DNA from: CAZBGL01 sp964491375
GTDB taxonomy: Bacteria > Desulfobacterota > Deferrisomatia > Deferrisomatales > Deferrisomataceae
DNA: 16,439 nt
Assembly: GCA_964491375.1 (NCBI GenBank)
Contig: CAZBGL010000329.1
Coordinates: 1-16,439, forward strand
Reading direction: 5' to 3'
Below the pieces are notes generated by a model. The model saw only the letters and a program-made list of their open reading frames with translations. It ran no database searches and was not told the DNA's origin. Positions 7,278-14,360 of this stretch are shown here, piece after piece (position 1 is the first letter of the stretch; each line of letters opens with the position of its first letter). Made by a program: the position numbers and the translations under genes.

Positions 7278-9604
7278 CCTCCCCCTCCTCCGCCCCCTGA
7301 CGAACCGGCCGCCCCCCCCGGGGTCTCCGTCTCTTCTTCGCTACCGAACTCTTCGGACCCAGGGGGGGCGGCGGACCGCTCCACCAGAACCTGGTATGTG
7401 GGGGACTCGCCAGTTCCTTGTCCCCGAAACCTCACGAACACGACAAGGGCGCCACCGTTCTCGGGCAAGGGCACCTCCACGCTGCCCTCGGCAGAGAGGT
7501 CTGCCCACGTCCAGGTCCCGGCATCCATGCTCCACCCGACCTGGGCCTCGGCCGGCGCGTTGCAGCCGAGCACGGCGGCGGTCTGGTCCGCCCTCACTAC
7601 CCACACCGATCCCGTGACCGCCAGGGGCTCGACCACATCCATGTACACGAGCCCCCGGCCCGGCACCCCGGCCACGAGCCGACCCGTGCCGGGCTCGAAC
7701 GCCAAAGCGCTGACCCGGGGCGCATCGCTGTGAGCCGGTGTCAGGCCCTCTTGGGGGAGGGCCTCCCAGGCCCGCCCGCCGTCGGTTGACAGGTACACCC
7801 CATGGCCTTCCACCACGGCCGCGACAACCGCACCACCCGGCCGGTCGTCCACGGCCAGAGCCGAGACCCATCCCGCGGGGACCCCGTCGGACGCCTCGCA
7901 GTTCCCTTCACTGCTACAAATCCAGAGTCCCTCGGTGAGGCCCAGGAACACCGGCCCGCTCGGGTCGCGGGTACCAATCCCCAGCGCGGTACAGGGTCGA
8001 TCCGGGGACACCGCCCACCGCGTCCACCTCCGCCCTCCTTCCCTTTTTTCGCTTTGGTACACCACTCCCCGCCATCCTTCTTCGTCCCGGCTCTCCTGGC
8101 CCGCGGCCAGCAACCGTCCGGCCGTGGGGTCCCATGCCAGGAGCCACGGCCGATCCGCGGTGTCCGGGAGGGGCTCTTCCGGGCGATCCCACGTCGTCCC
8201 GGCGTCGTCGGTCACGTAGGCGGTGCTCAGGAACGAGGCCACAAGGCGGTCGGGTTCGCCCGGAACCGGGAGCACCGCACCGGGGTATTTCACCTCGCTC
8301 AGCGGGATGCCGGCAGCCCGCACCTCGAGCCCGGCCGTGACCCCGGGGAGCCGGGCTGGCCCCTTCCCGGACAGGGCGAGCCACAGCTCGCCTCCCCGAT
8401 AGCCTATCCAGGGGACGTGGGACACCCCCGTTCCGGAGACCCGCCGCCAGTCGGACGCCTCCGGCTCCCACACCCACGCCCCGGCCACGCCCGGACCGCT
8501 CTCCCCCCCGGCCACGGCCACCTCCCCCGACCCGGTGGGATCGAAAGCCAGGGCCGAGGGCCAGCACGCGACAAGCCCCCGGCTTTCGAGCAGGAACCCT
8601 TCGCCAGCCCCCCTCCGGTACGCCCCCGCCTTGGCCGCACCGGCCCAGTCCCCCTTGTCCGTGAGGGCGAAGCTCAACGGGACCCAGCCCGGCTCGGGCG
8701 GTTCCAGATCCCCGGCTTCGTCTTCCGAAGGAGGCCACTCCAGCAGCCGGCCGGGGTCCCCGCCGACCCAGCAGAGGATCCGCCCGTCCGAGGCCAGGCC
8801 CACCGCATCCACGGTTTCGAACTCCCCCAACCGGACATCCACCCGGTTCCACGTGTTCCCGGCATCGGTGCTCACCCAGAGCCCCTGGGCCCCTGCGGCC
8901 ACCGCGATCCGGTCGCCATACGCGGCGAGGTCCTCGACCGCGTCTATGTCAGTCGGGCCGGACCGGACCGGAGCCCCCTCCCCGGCGGGCCACCGGTACA
9001 GCCCCCCGGACGTGCCGATCCACACGGACCCGGCCGGACCGGCCGCCAGCCGCGATACGGTGGGCAGTGCACCCCCTGGCTGCCAGCCGCTCTCAGTCCA
9101 GCGCCAGATCCGGTCCCCGTCGGTTCGCTCCTCGGCGGCCCACGCCCGGCCGCAGTCCGGAGAAACGGCCACCCGCTTGACCACCGCACCGTCACCCGGG
9201 GAAGCGTTTTCCCAGGTTGCACCGGGGTTCCGGAGCACCCAAAGCCCCCGGTCTCCCAGGGCCGCCCAGATCTCGCGTGGCGGGTGCCCGCCACATGCCG
9301 CGAGATCCCAGACCTCCTCCCCTCCGAGCCCGGCGAGAACCCACCGGTTTCCGTCCCATCGGTACACCCCGCCCGCCGTAGCCGCCCAGGCCGAGTCCGG
9401 ATCGGCGGCATCCGCGAGCACGATCCGGTACACCGTGCCGCCCCACGGCCCACCCACGCCCGGGGGAAACGGCTCCCAGCGATCCGTGGCAGCCGAGCAC
9501 ACCCGCGCGGCCAAGAGGAAGGTCAGGACTATGACGATGCGGACGTTCTGGGATCCAGTGCGGTCCGGTGCAGCGGCATCCAGGAGAACCCGGTCGCTCG
9601 CCAT
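7244..9604 (-). CDS. Secreted beta-propeller protein with poly-Gly/Cys-Phe C-terminal tail
   Basis: This is a 786-residue protein from the ATG at 9604. A hydrophobic segment (residues 21-36, IVIVLTFLLAARVCSA) follows a long hydrophilic n-region and precedes ATDRW. Asp-boxes occur at STDAGNTW 245-252, TDDAGTTW 465-472 and STDGGRAW 606-613, amid repeats such as VWIGTSGGLYRW, which indicates one or two propellers related to the next gene's product. Residues 662-742 look like a separate beta-sandwich. The tail has an acidic, Glu-rich linker (750-761), a Gly/Ser stretch, seven Gly (770-776), then CFLG and six more residues. This resembles the deltaproteobacterial CFI-box C-terminal signal, but the usual ATAAYG continuation is missing. 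A TTG at 9628, overlapping the previous TGA, would add eight residues. It lies between the small cytochrome and the second propeller. An envelope-anchored scaffold is inferred; no catalytic site was recognised. Confidence 0.86.
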   Translation of the reverse strand: MASDRVLLDAAAPDRTGSQNVRIVIVLTFLLAARVCSAATDRWEPFPPGVGGPWGGTVYRIVLADAADPDSAWAATAGGVYRWDGNRWVLAGLGGEEVWDLAACGGHPPREIWAALGDRGLWVLRNPGATWENASPGDGAVVKRVAVSPDCGRAWAAEERTDGDRIWRWTESGWQPGGALPTVSRLAAGPAGSVWIGTSGGLYRWPAGEGAPVRSGPTDIDAVEDLAAYGDRIAVAAGAQGLWVSTDAGNTWNRVDVRLGEFETVDAVGLASDGRILCWVGGDPGRLLEWPPSEDEAGDLEPPEPGWVPLSFALTDKGDWAGAAKAGAYRRGAGEGFLLESRGLVACWPSALAFDPTGSGEVAVAGGESGPGVAGAWVWEPEASDWRRVSGTGVSHVPWIGYRGGELWLALSGKGPARLPGVTAGLEVRAAGIPLSEVKYPGAVLPVPGEPDRLVASFLSTAYVTDDAGTTWDRPEEPLPDTADRPWLLAWDPTAGRLLAAGQESRDEEGWRGVVYQSEKREGGRRWTRWAVSPDRPCTALGIGTRDPSGPVFLGLTEGLWICSSEGNCEASDGVPAGWVSALAVDDRPGGAVVAAVVEGHGVYLSTDGGRAWEALPQEGLTPAHSDAPRVSALAFEPGTGRLVAGVPGRGLVYMDVVEPLAVTGSVWVVRADQTAAVLGCNAPAEAQVGWSMDAGTWTWADLSAEGSVEVPLPENGGALVVFVRFRGQGTGESPTYQVLVERSAAPPGSEEFGSEEETETPGGAAGSSGGGGGGGCFLGVLEGRP
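7254..7291 (-). promoter_or_regulatory. Two competing ribosome-binding sites for the Asp-box propeller gene
   Basis: On the minus strand GGAGGAGGGGGAGG (7278-7291) runs straight into the ATG at 7277. GGAGGG (7254-7259) stands 7 bases before the TTG at 7247. The first purine run also encodes the poly-Gly tail of the upstream protein, so it may be there for coding reasons. Either start gives an exported protein; the TTG start gives a shorter, more typical signal peptide. Confidence 0.45.
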
Positions 9605-9624
9605 GCTCCACCTGGCCGCACGCC

Positions 9625-10371
9625 TCAATGGCAGGCTTCGCAGAGAGCGTTGTCGTGATCCCGAAGCCGGAGGAGGGCGTCCCCTTGCTCCCGGGCCACC
9701 AGGTCCCGATCCAGCTCCTCTTCGGACGCGGCGTCCACCAGGTACCCGTAGTGGGGGTTATGGCAGGTGGTGCAGGTCACCACCGACGGCTCTTCCACCG
9801 ATTCGCCGTCCACGGTCTCGATCACCGTTTCCAGCGGCAACCGGATCACCCGCTCTTTCCGGCCGTCGGGGAGCACCCGGAAGACAAGGGCATCGGCCCC
9901 TTGCCCGGACGGTCCGTATGCCGTGTACACCTCTTGCCCCGCGGACGGACGGACGATGCGGTCGGGGACCCCGTCTCCGTCGCTGTCCTTCTTGTACGAG
10001 GGGTGATGCTGTCCGGGGCGGCGCTGCCCGGCATGGCACGCCCCGCACAGCACGTCAGTGGGCTCCCCCTCACCCCCGGCCACAAGGAACGCTTCGCCCG
10101 TCCCTTCGGGGCGGTGACATCCGGTGACCGAGCCGTCTTCTCTCAGCACCCCCGCGCAGGAGACCATTCGGTGCCCCTCGGGATAGGGTTTGGCGCCAAA
10201 CAGCCGGGCCCAGAACCCGGGGGGCTCCGGCACCACCTTGGGTGCCTCGGCCGGTCCCTGGCCGGCCGTGTGGCAGGCCTTGCACTCCGCCCCGCTCCCT
10301 GGGTGCTCCGCCGCCCCGACGACCCCGCCAGCCAGCACCGCGCCGACCACGTAAATCCAAACCCGTCTCAT
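9625..10371 (-). CDS. Small exported multiheme cytochrome ending on a heme motif
   Basis: This is a 248-residue protein whose signal peptide is roughly residues 1-20 (RRVWIYVVGAVLAGGVVGA). The canonical heme sites are CKACH 30-34, CGACH 109-113, CTTCH 200-204 and CEACH 244-248; the last is the extreme C terminus. C72 and C85-H86 form a CX12CH arrangement that could be an atypical heme site. DSDGDGVPD (129-137) looks like a thrombospondin type 3 or EF-hand-like calcium loop. The last 140 residues match the end of the giant cytochrome encoded just upstream: CXXCH, HHPS, CTTCH-x-PH, then LRLRD-x-DN-x-LC-x-ACH, a paired-CXXCH module. The ATG at 10371 is preceded by GGAG with 5-base spacing; a GTG two codons earlier lacks this. 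It probably relays electrons between larger partners of the operon (inference). Confidence 0.92.
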   Translation of the reverse strand: MRRVWIYVVGAVLAGGVVGAAEHPGSGAECKACHTAGQGPAEAPKVVPEPPGFWARLFGAKPYPEGHRMVSCAGVLREDGSVTGCHRPEGTGEAFLVAGGEGEPTDVLCGACHAGQRRPGQHHPSYKKDSDGDGVPDRIVRPSAGQEVYTAYGPSGQGADALVFRVLPDGRKERVIRLPLETVIETVDGESVEEPSVVTCTTCHNPHYGYLVDAASEEELDRDLVAREQGDALLRLRDHDNALCEACH

Positions 10372-10398
10372 CCGCACTCCGTGTAACTTTGGGCCTCC

Positions 10399-10410
10399 GG
10401 CCCGTCACCC
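10399..10410 (-). other. Second copy of the 12-base motif, with a GGGCC-GGA-GGCCC hairpin
   Basis: Read on the minus strand, GGGTGACGGGCC is followed by GGAGGCCC, giving a 5-base-pair stem with a GGA loop (10391-10403). The motif overlaps the end of the CGTCACC tandem repeat. It lies about 27 bases before the ATG of the small cytochrome gene. No U-tract follows the stem, so it is not a standard terminator. Confidence 0.4.
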
Positions 10411-10437
10411 GTCACTCGTCACCGACCACCCGTCACC
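10403..10437. repeat. Five tandem 7-base repeats (CGTCACC type)
   Basis: The plus strand reads CGTCACC, CGTCACT, CGTCACC, GACCACC, CGTCACC without interruption, an exact 7-base period over 35 bases. It fills most of the 71-base gap between the giant cytochrome stop and the small cytochrome start, the largest gap in the window. It is too short to be a CRISPR or a satellite; it could be a protein-binding array or simple slippage product. Confidence 0.75.
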
Positions 10438-10442
10438 GCCCC

Positions 10443-13400
10443 TCAATGGCACGCGTTGCACAGGGTGTTGTCCGTATCCCGCAAGCGAAGCATGTTGTTG
10501 TCGGGGATCTCGGTGTACGTGCCGCCCCCACCCGACGTTACGTCCACAGCCAGGTCGGTTCCGTGGGGCTGGTGGCAGGTTGTGCAGGCCAGGTTCACGG
10601 CCTGGCCGGGGAAGATGTCGTCCAGACGGGGCAGGTCCACCTGGCTGGGGTTCCCCACCGCCGTGTACGTGGTGTCGGCCCAATACATGACGAACTCGTC
10701 CACGTCCCCTTCGCCACCTGCAGGCACGTCGTAGTTCACCCCTGTGGGCTCGTTGTAGGCCCGGGTGAACGCCACGTCCGAGGGATGGTGCAGGGGATTC
10801 CCGTTAGACGCCGTGTCGTTGTAGGCCGTGTGGCACCGGGTGCACAGGCCGCTCACGTCGTCGGCGGCCTGGAGCGTCTGGGTCCTCAGGCGGTGCAAGG
10901 TGGCGGCATCGGCCGGGAAGTGGGGAAGGGTGTTGTCGTGGCAGGCTGTGCAGTCGATCGGGGTGGTCGCTCCCGGGGCCGAGTCGATGAACGGGTCCTC
11001 GCTCTGGATCGCCGCGTCACCATGGCCGCCCCGGGAATATCCCGAGCGCGTGCCGTAGTACATGGCTGCCGCATCGGGTGCGGGTTTTGAAGTGTATACG
11101 GCCGTGTCGTTCCGGTCGTAGATCCGGACCTCGGCCTGGGTCTCGAGCCCGTCGTGGCAGCCGGCGCAAGCTCGGCTACGGCCCTCGCCGTCCGAGTCGC
11201 CGGCGCCGTCCCCGGCAGAGGCCAGGTTCCAGTGCAGGCCCTCGGCGGACGCGGGATTCCCGTGGCAGTCCACCCCGGTGCAGGTGCTGTCCGTTGGGTC
11301 CACGGCGTCGCCCGGCGGCGTGGTGGGCAGGGGATTGCCCCCGTAAGCCCCGGCGGCCGGATCGCCGGCCATGCCGTCCCACGAAGACTGGGCGCGGGCT
11401 TTCAGGTCCACAAAGGCACGGCTTCCGATGGACCATGCTCCCGAAAGCTCGGCGGACTGGGCATGATCCGCACCCGCACCCGCGTCGTCACCGTGGCACG
11501 GCCCGCACAGTTCCTTGGCATCGTCCGAGCCCGGGAACTTGCTCTGCAGGAACCGCACGTGCTCAATGTGGGCCCCGCCGCCACCCGTATAGTTCTCGGC
11601 CACGAGGTTGGGGTCCCCTCCCTCCAGAGCCCGGGCCGCGGGAGCCGGAGGGAAACCGTGACATCCATTGCACGCCGCCTGGGGAAAACCGATGAGCCCT
11701 TGGTTTGTGGTGCCCGTTCCTCTTCTCCCTCCATGGGGGTGGCACTGGGTGCAGTTGTTCCCCGCCTGGTGATCCGAGGACAGCGTCTGGCTCCGGTAGT
11801 TGTGGTCCACATTGTCGGCGGTGTTTTCGGCCGGGCTCTGATGACACACCGTACAGAGGTCGTCCGTATTGTCCGTGTCCGGTTCGTCGAAGCTGTCCGT
11901 GCCCGTCGTGTTCTGGAACACCACGGCGCTCCACCAGTTGGTGTTGCGAACATCGGCCTCCGAGTCGGTGGGTGCGTGTTTGATCTTCTTTCGGATCATG
12001 TAGATGTTGTGCTGCCCGTCGTTGGGATCGCCCTGGCCCGAGCCGTGGGGATCGTGGCACTCCACGCAGTCCTTGAAAAAGTTCATCTGGGACTTGAGGT
12101 CGTTGCCGGCACAGTCCGTGAGGCCAACACTGCCCTCATGGGTGTACACCCAACCGTAGGTGTTTGTTGTGCCGTCCGCGGTCTGGTTATAGAAGTGACA
12201 TGCGTTACAAAAACCGATCTTCGTCGTGGTGGTCTGGGCATCCTTGCCGCAGTCCAGTTCGGTCGTGACATCGGTGTTCGCGTGCATCTCGCCCGAGGTG
12301 CCGAAATGGGTGGTGACCCCGTCGGGCGTCTGGATCGTGCCGGTCTTGTGGTACGTGGACCACGGAGTGGCGTTCAGGTAGTCGGACATGTACCAGGAAC
12401 GGAAGTAGCTCCGGACGGGCGTGACGTTGCCCAGGCGGGGATTCTTGTTGGGATCGGTGTAGTCCGTGTAGTCGATTTCCGTGGAGTCGGCCACCCCGCC
12501 GATCGTAAACTTGATGCCCACCGTCGTGCGCGGGTAAGTACCCCCTTTGACCACGTGCCCCAGGCCGTCGGCTGTCTCGCGGTCGCCCGGGAGCAGCTTG
12601 TACGCCGTGGATCCATGGTACAGGTGGCACTCCAGGCAGGGAATCCGGGGTTCGGGGTTGCCGGACCAAGGGAAGCTCCCAGTGATCGCCCCGTTGCCCC
12701 GCCCATGGCCGGCCTCGTAGAAATAACCGCGGTTCCAAGTGCTCCCCAGGGGGTTGTTCACCTGGGGCGGGAGGCGGGTCCCGGCCGGAAATGTGACCCG
12801 TCCGTAGGTGGGGTCATTTAGATCAAAAGAGAAGCTGATCGTGAACTCGTAGTCGTTCCCGCTTCCGTCGTGGCAGGAAAGGCAAAACTGGTCGTAGTAT
12901 TTCAAGCTTTCACGTGTAGTGAAGCTGTTGACCCTCGAGCCCGTATAGTAGTTCCCGTCGTCGTCTTTGAGAATCGCGTCGGCTGGACCACCCCGTGTGT
13001 CGTGACACTTCAGGCACCCGTTGTTGTCCGGGATCGTCATGTCCTGGGAAGGATCGTAGTTTATCGTGTGGAAGCTCAGGAGATCGTTCCCAAGTACCGC
13101 CCCGATGTGTCCGAACTCGCTGTCCACATGATCCACGTCGGCCAGACTGGGATCGGAACTGGGGTTTCGCGACGAACTGTGGCAGTCGAGACAGAGGAAG
13201 AAGTTCGTGTTGTGGGGACTTTGATGGCAACCCCCGTTGTTCTGAAGACAGTTCTGCGACGCGCTGCCCACGTTGGCGTGCACGTTCGCGTGGTAAGGGA
13301 ACACAGGGGTCGTAACCGCCGGGTCCGGCGGTTCCACCCCCTCCACCGTATAGCCGCCTGCGTGGCACCCATAGCACACCACCCGGTCGTTGGTCCCGTC

Positions 13401-14360
13401 GTACCCCACCGCGGAAAAGTCGCTGGTCTGGTAGGGATTTGCCGGACTATCATCGCCGTTGACGATGAGGGCCGCATTTGCGCCGGTCCCCCCGGCCGCG
13501 TGGGGATCGTGGCAGTCGTAACAGGGCAGCTTGCCGGTCACACCGCCCCGTGCCTCCACGTTGTGCCCCCCTCCCGAGAGATTGTATTCGGCAGCGATGT
13601 TGGCCGCACCGGTGCCGTCTCCTGTGTCTTCGTCCATGCCCGTGGAAAACGGGGGTTTGGTGGCCGCGTCGCCGTCGTGGCAGATGAAACACAGCAGCTC
13701 CGATGCGTCCAGCTTCCCGTCGGCCCCACCGGTCCAGTCCACTCCCCCGTTGCTGGCCAAAGGATCGCCCGCCGGCCCGTACGGCCCCGTAAGGCGGGGG
13801 GGGTTGTCGGCCAGCCGGTTCGACCCCGGGTCAAACGTTCCGGTCTGAAGGCTGTGGTGGTTGGGGTATCCGTCCGTGGCCGTCTTGGTGCACAGGGTCT
13901 CGGGAAGGAGGTCCGGGCCCGGATTCGTGGCATTGTCCGTGTCCCCTGCGTGGCAGTCGTTGCACAAGATACGCCGGGCCGTTGCGTAAGCCGCGGAATC
14001 CCCTCCCACGTCGACCGGGTGGGCCGAACCGTTCGTCCCGCCAGCCGCCGACGCGATTTCGTTCGCGATGTCTCCCGTGGCGCTATGGCAATACGAGCAG
14101 TCCAGGGGTTCCCCTCCCTCCCACGAGGGGCCACAGTAGAAATCCGACGTGTACAAGGGATCCTGGACGTTGTCGCTCAGGATGTTCCGTGAACCGGGCA
14201 CCACTTTGGTTGAACGCAGGGCATGACAGGACAGACAAGGCCGGCCCAGGGAGTGATCGGCCACTGCCGGTCCTGGCGGCAAGAGCAACACGAGGGCGAA
14301 CCACGCCGCAACCACACGAGCGACGTGCCAACCGGAACGACGCAACACCCGCGCTCCCAT
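10443..14360 (-). CDS. Giant exported multiheme c-type cytochrome, 21 CXXCH sites
   Basis: This is a 1305-residue protein with signal peptide 1-34 (VVAAWFALVLLL core, PAVA then DHSLG). CXXCH sites begin near residues 42, 88, 133, 224, 280, 329, 390, 449, 493, 575, 718, 765, 836, 870, 897, 952, 1065, 1137, 1173, 1259 and 1301. A CX4CH begins at 1027 and a CX6CH at 371. The last heme motif, CNACH, is the exact C terminus. Segments such as CVECHDPHGS with a following IYMIRKKI, and GGGAHIEHVRFLQ before CGPCH, recur in the other giant cytochrome. The ATG at 14360 shares its A with the TGA of the upstream propeller gene (TGATG), so translation is probably coupled; AAGG lies 7 bases before it. Extensions to 14408 add residues with no signal-like character. 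The heme density of about one per 57-62 residues fits a long electron-conducting protein in the periplasm or outside the cell. The partners are unknown. Confidence 0.94.
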   Translation of the reverse strand: MGARVLRRSGWHVARVVAAWFALVLLLPPGPAVADHSLGRPCLSCHALRSTKVVPGSRNILSDNVQDPLYTSDFYCGPSWEGGEPLDCSYCHSATGDIANEIASAAGGTNGSAHPVDVGGDSAAYATARRILCNDCHAGDTDNATNPGPDLLPETLCTKTATDGYPNHHSLQTGTFDPGSNRLADNPPRLTGPYGPAGDPLASNGGVDWTGGADGKLDASELLCFICHDGDAATKPPFSTGMDEDTGDGTGAANIAAEYNLSGGGHNVEARGGVTGKLPCYDCHDPHAAGGTGANAALIVNGDDSPANPYQTSDFSAVGYDGTNDRVVCYGCHAGGYTVEGVEPPDPAVTTPVFPYHANVHANVGSASQNCLQNNGGCHQSPHNTNFFLCLDCHSSSRNPSSDPSLADVDHVDSEFGHIGAVLGNDLLSFHTINYDPSQDMTIPDNNGCLKCHDTRGGPADAILKDDDGNYYTGSRVNSFTTRESLKYYDQFCLSCHDGSGNDYEFTISFSFDLNDPTYGRVTFPAGTRLPPQVNNPLGSTWNRGYFYEAGHGRGNGAITGSFPWSGNPEPRIPCLECHLYHGSTAYKLLPGDRETADGLGHVVKGGTYPRTTVGIKFTIGGVADSTEIDYTDYTDPNKNPRLGNVTPVRSYFRSWYMSDYLNATPWSTYHKTGTIQTPDGVTTHFGTSGEMHANTDVTTELDCGKDAQTTTTKIGFCNACHFYNQTADGTTNTYGWVYTHEGSVGLTDCAGNDLKSQMNFFKDCVECHDPHGSGQGDPNDGQHNIYMIRKKIKHAPTDSEADVRNTNWWSAVVFQNTTGTDSFDEPDTDNTDDLCTVCHQSPAENTADNVDHNYRSQTLSSDHQAGNNCTQCHPHGGRRGTGTTNQGLIGFPQAACNGCHGFPPAPAARALEGGDPNLVAENYTGGGGAHIEHVRFLQSKFPGSDDAKELCGPCHGDDAGAGADHAQSAELSGAWSIGSRAFVDLKARAQSSWDGMAGDPAAGAYGGNPLPTTPPGDAVDPTDSTCTGVDCHGNPASAEGLHWNLASAGDGAGDSDGEGRSRACAGCHDGLETQAEVRIYDRNDTAVYTSKPAPDAAAMYYGTRSGYSRGGHGDAAIQSEDPFIDSAPGATTPIDCTACHDNTLPHFPADAATLHRLRTQTLQAADDVSGLCTRCHTAYNDTASNGNPLHHPSDVAFTRAYNEPTGVNYDVPAGGEGDVDEFVMYWADTTYTAVGNPSQVDLPRLDDIFPGQAVNLACTTCHQPHGTDLAVDVTSGGGGTYTEIPDNNMLRLRDTDNTLCNACH

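Noticed and set aside
1791..7733. A 1980-codon open frame on the plus strand
   Set aside because: It lies antisense to four genes that have signal peptides, heme motifs and propeller repeats. Its translation is Arg/Pro/Val-rich low-complexity sequence, as expected opposite high-GC codons.
5463..9604. The two Asp-box proteins as sialidases
   Set aside because: Asp-boxes are a fold marker. I did not see the arginine triad, Tyr-Glu nucleophile pair or FRIP motif needed for sialidase activity.
7802..9658. A 618-codon plus-strand open frame
   Set aside because: It is antisense to the propeller gene at 7244-9604, has Pro/Arg-rich composition, and shows no recognisable domain.
10391..10403. GGGCC-TCC-GGCCC inverted repeat as a transcription terminator
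   Set aside because: The stem has only five pairs and no T-tract follows on the transcribed strand, and the next gene of the operon begins 20 bases later.
10403..10437. Heptamer array as a CRISPR
   Set aside because: The units are 7 bases, directly abutting, with no spacers.
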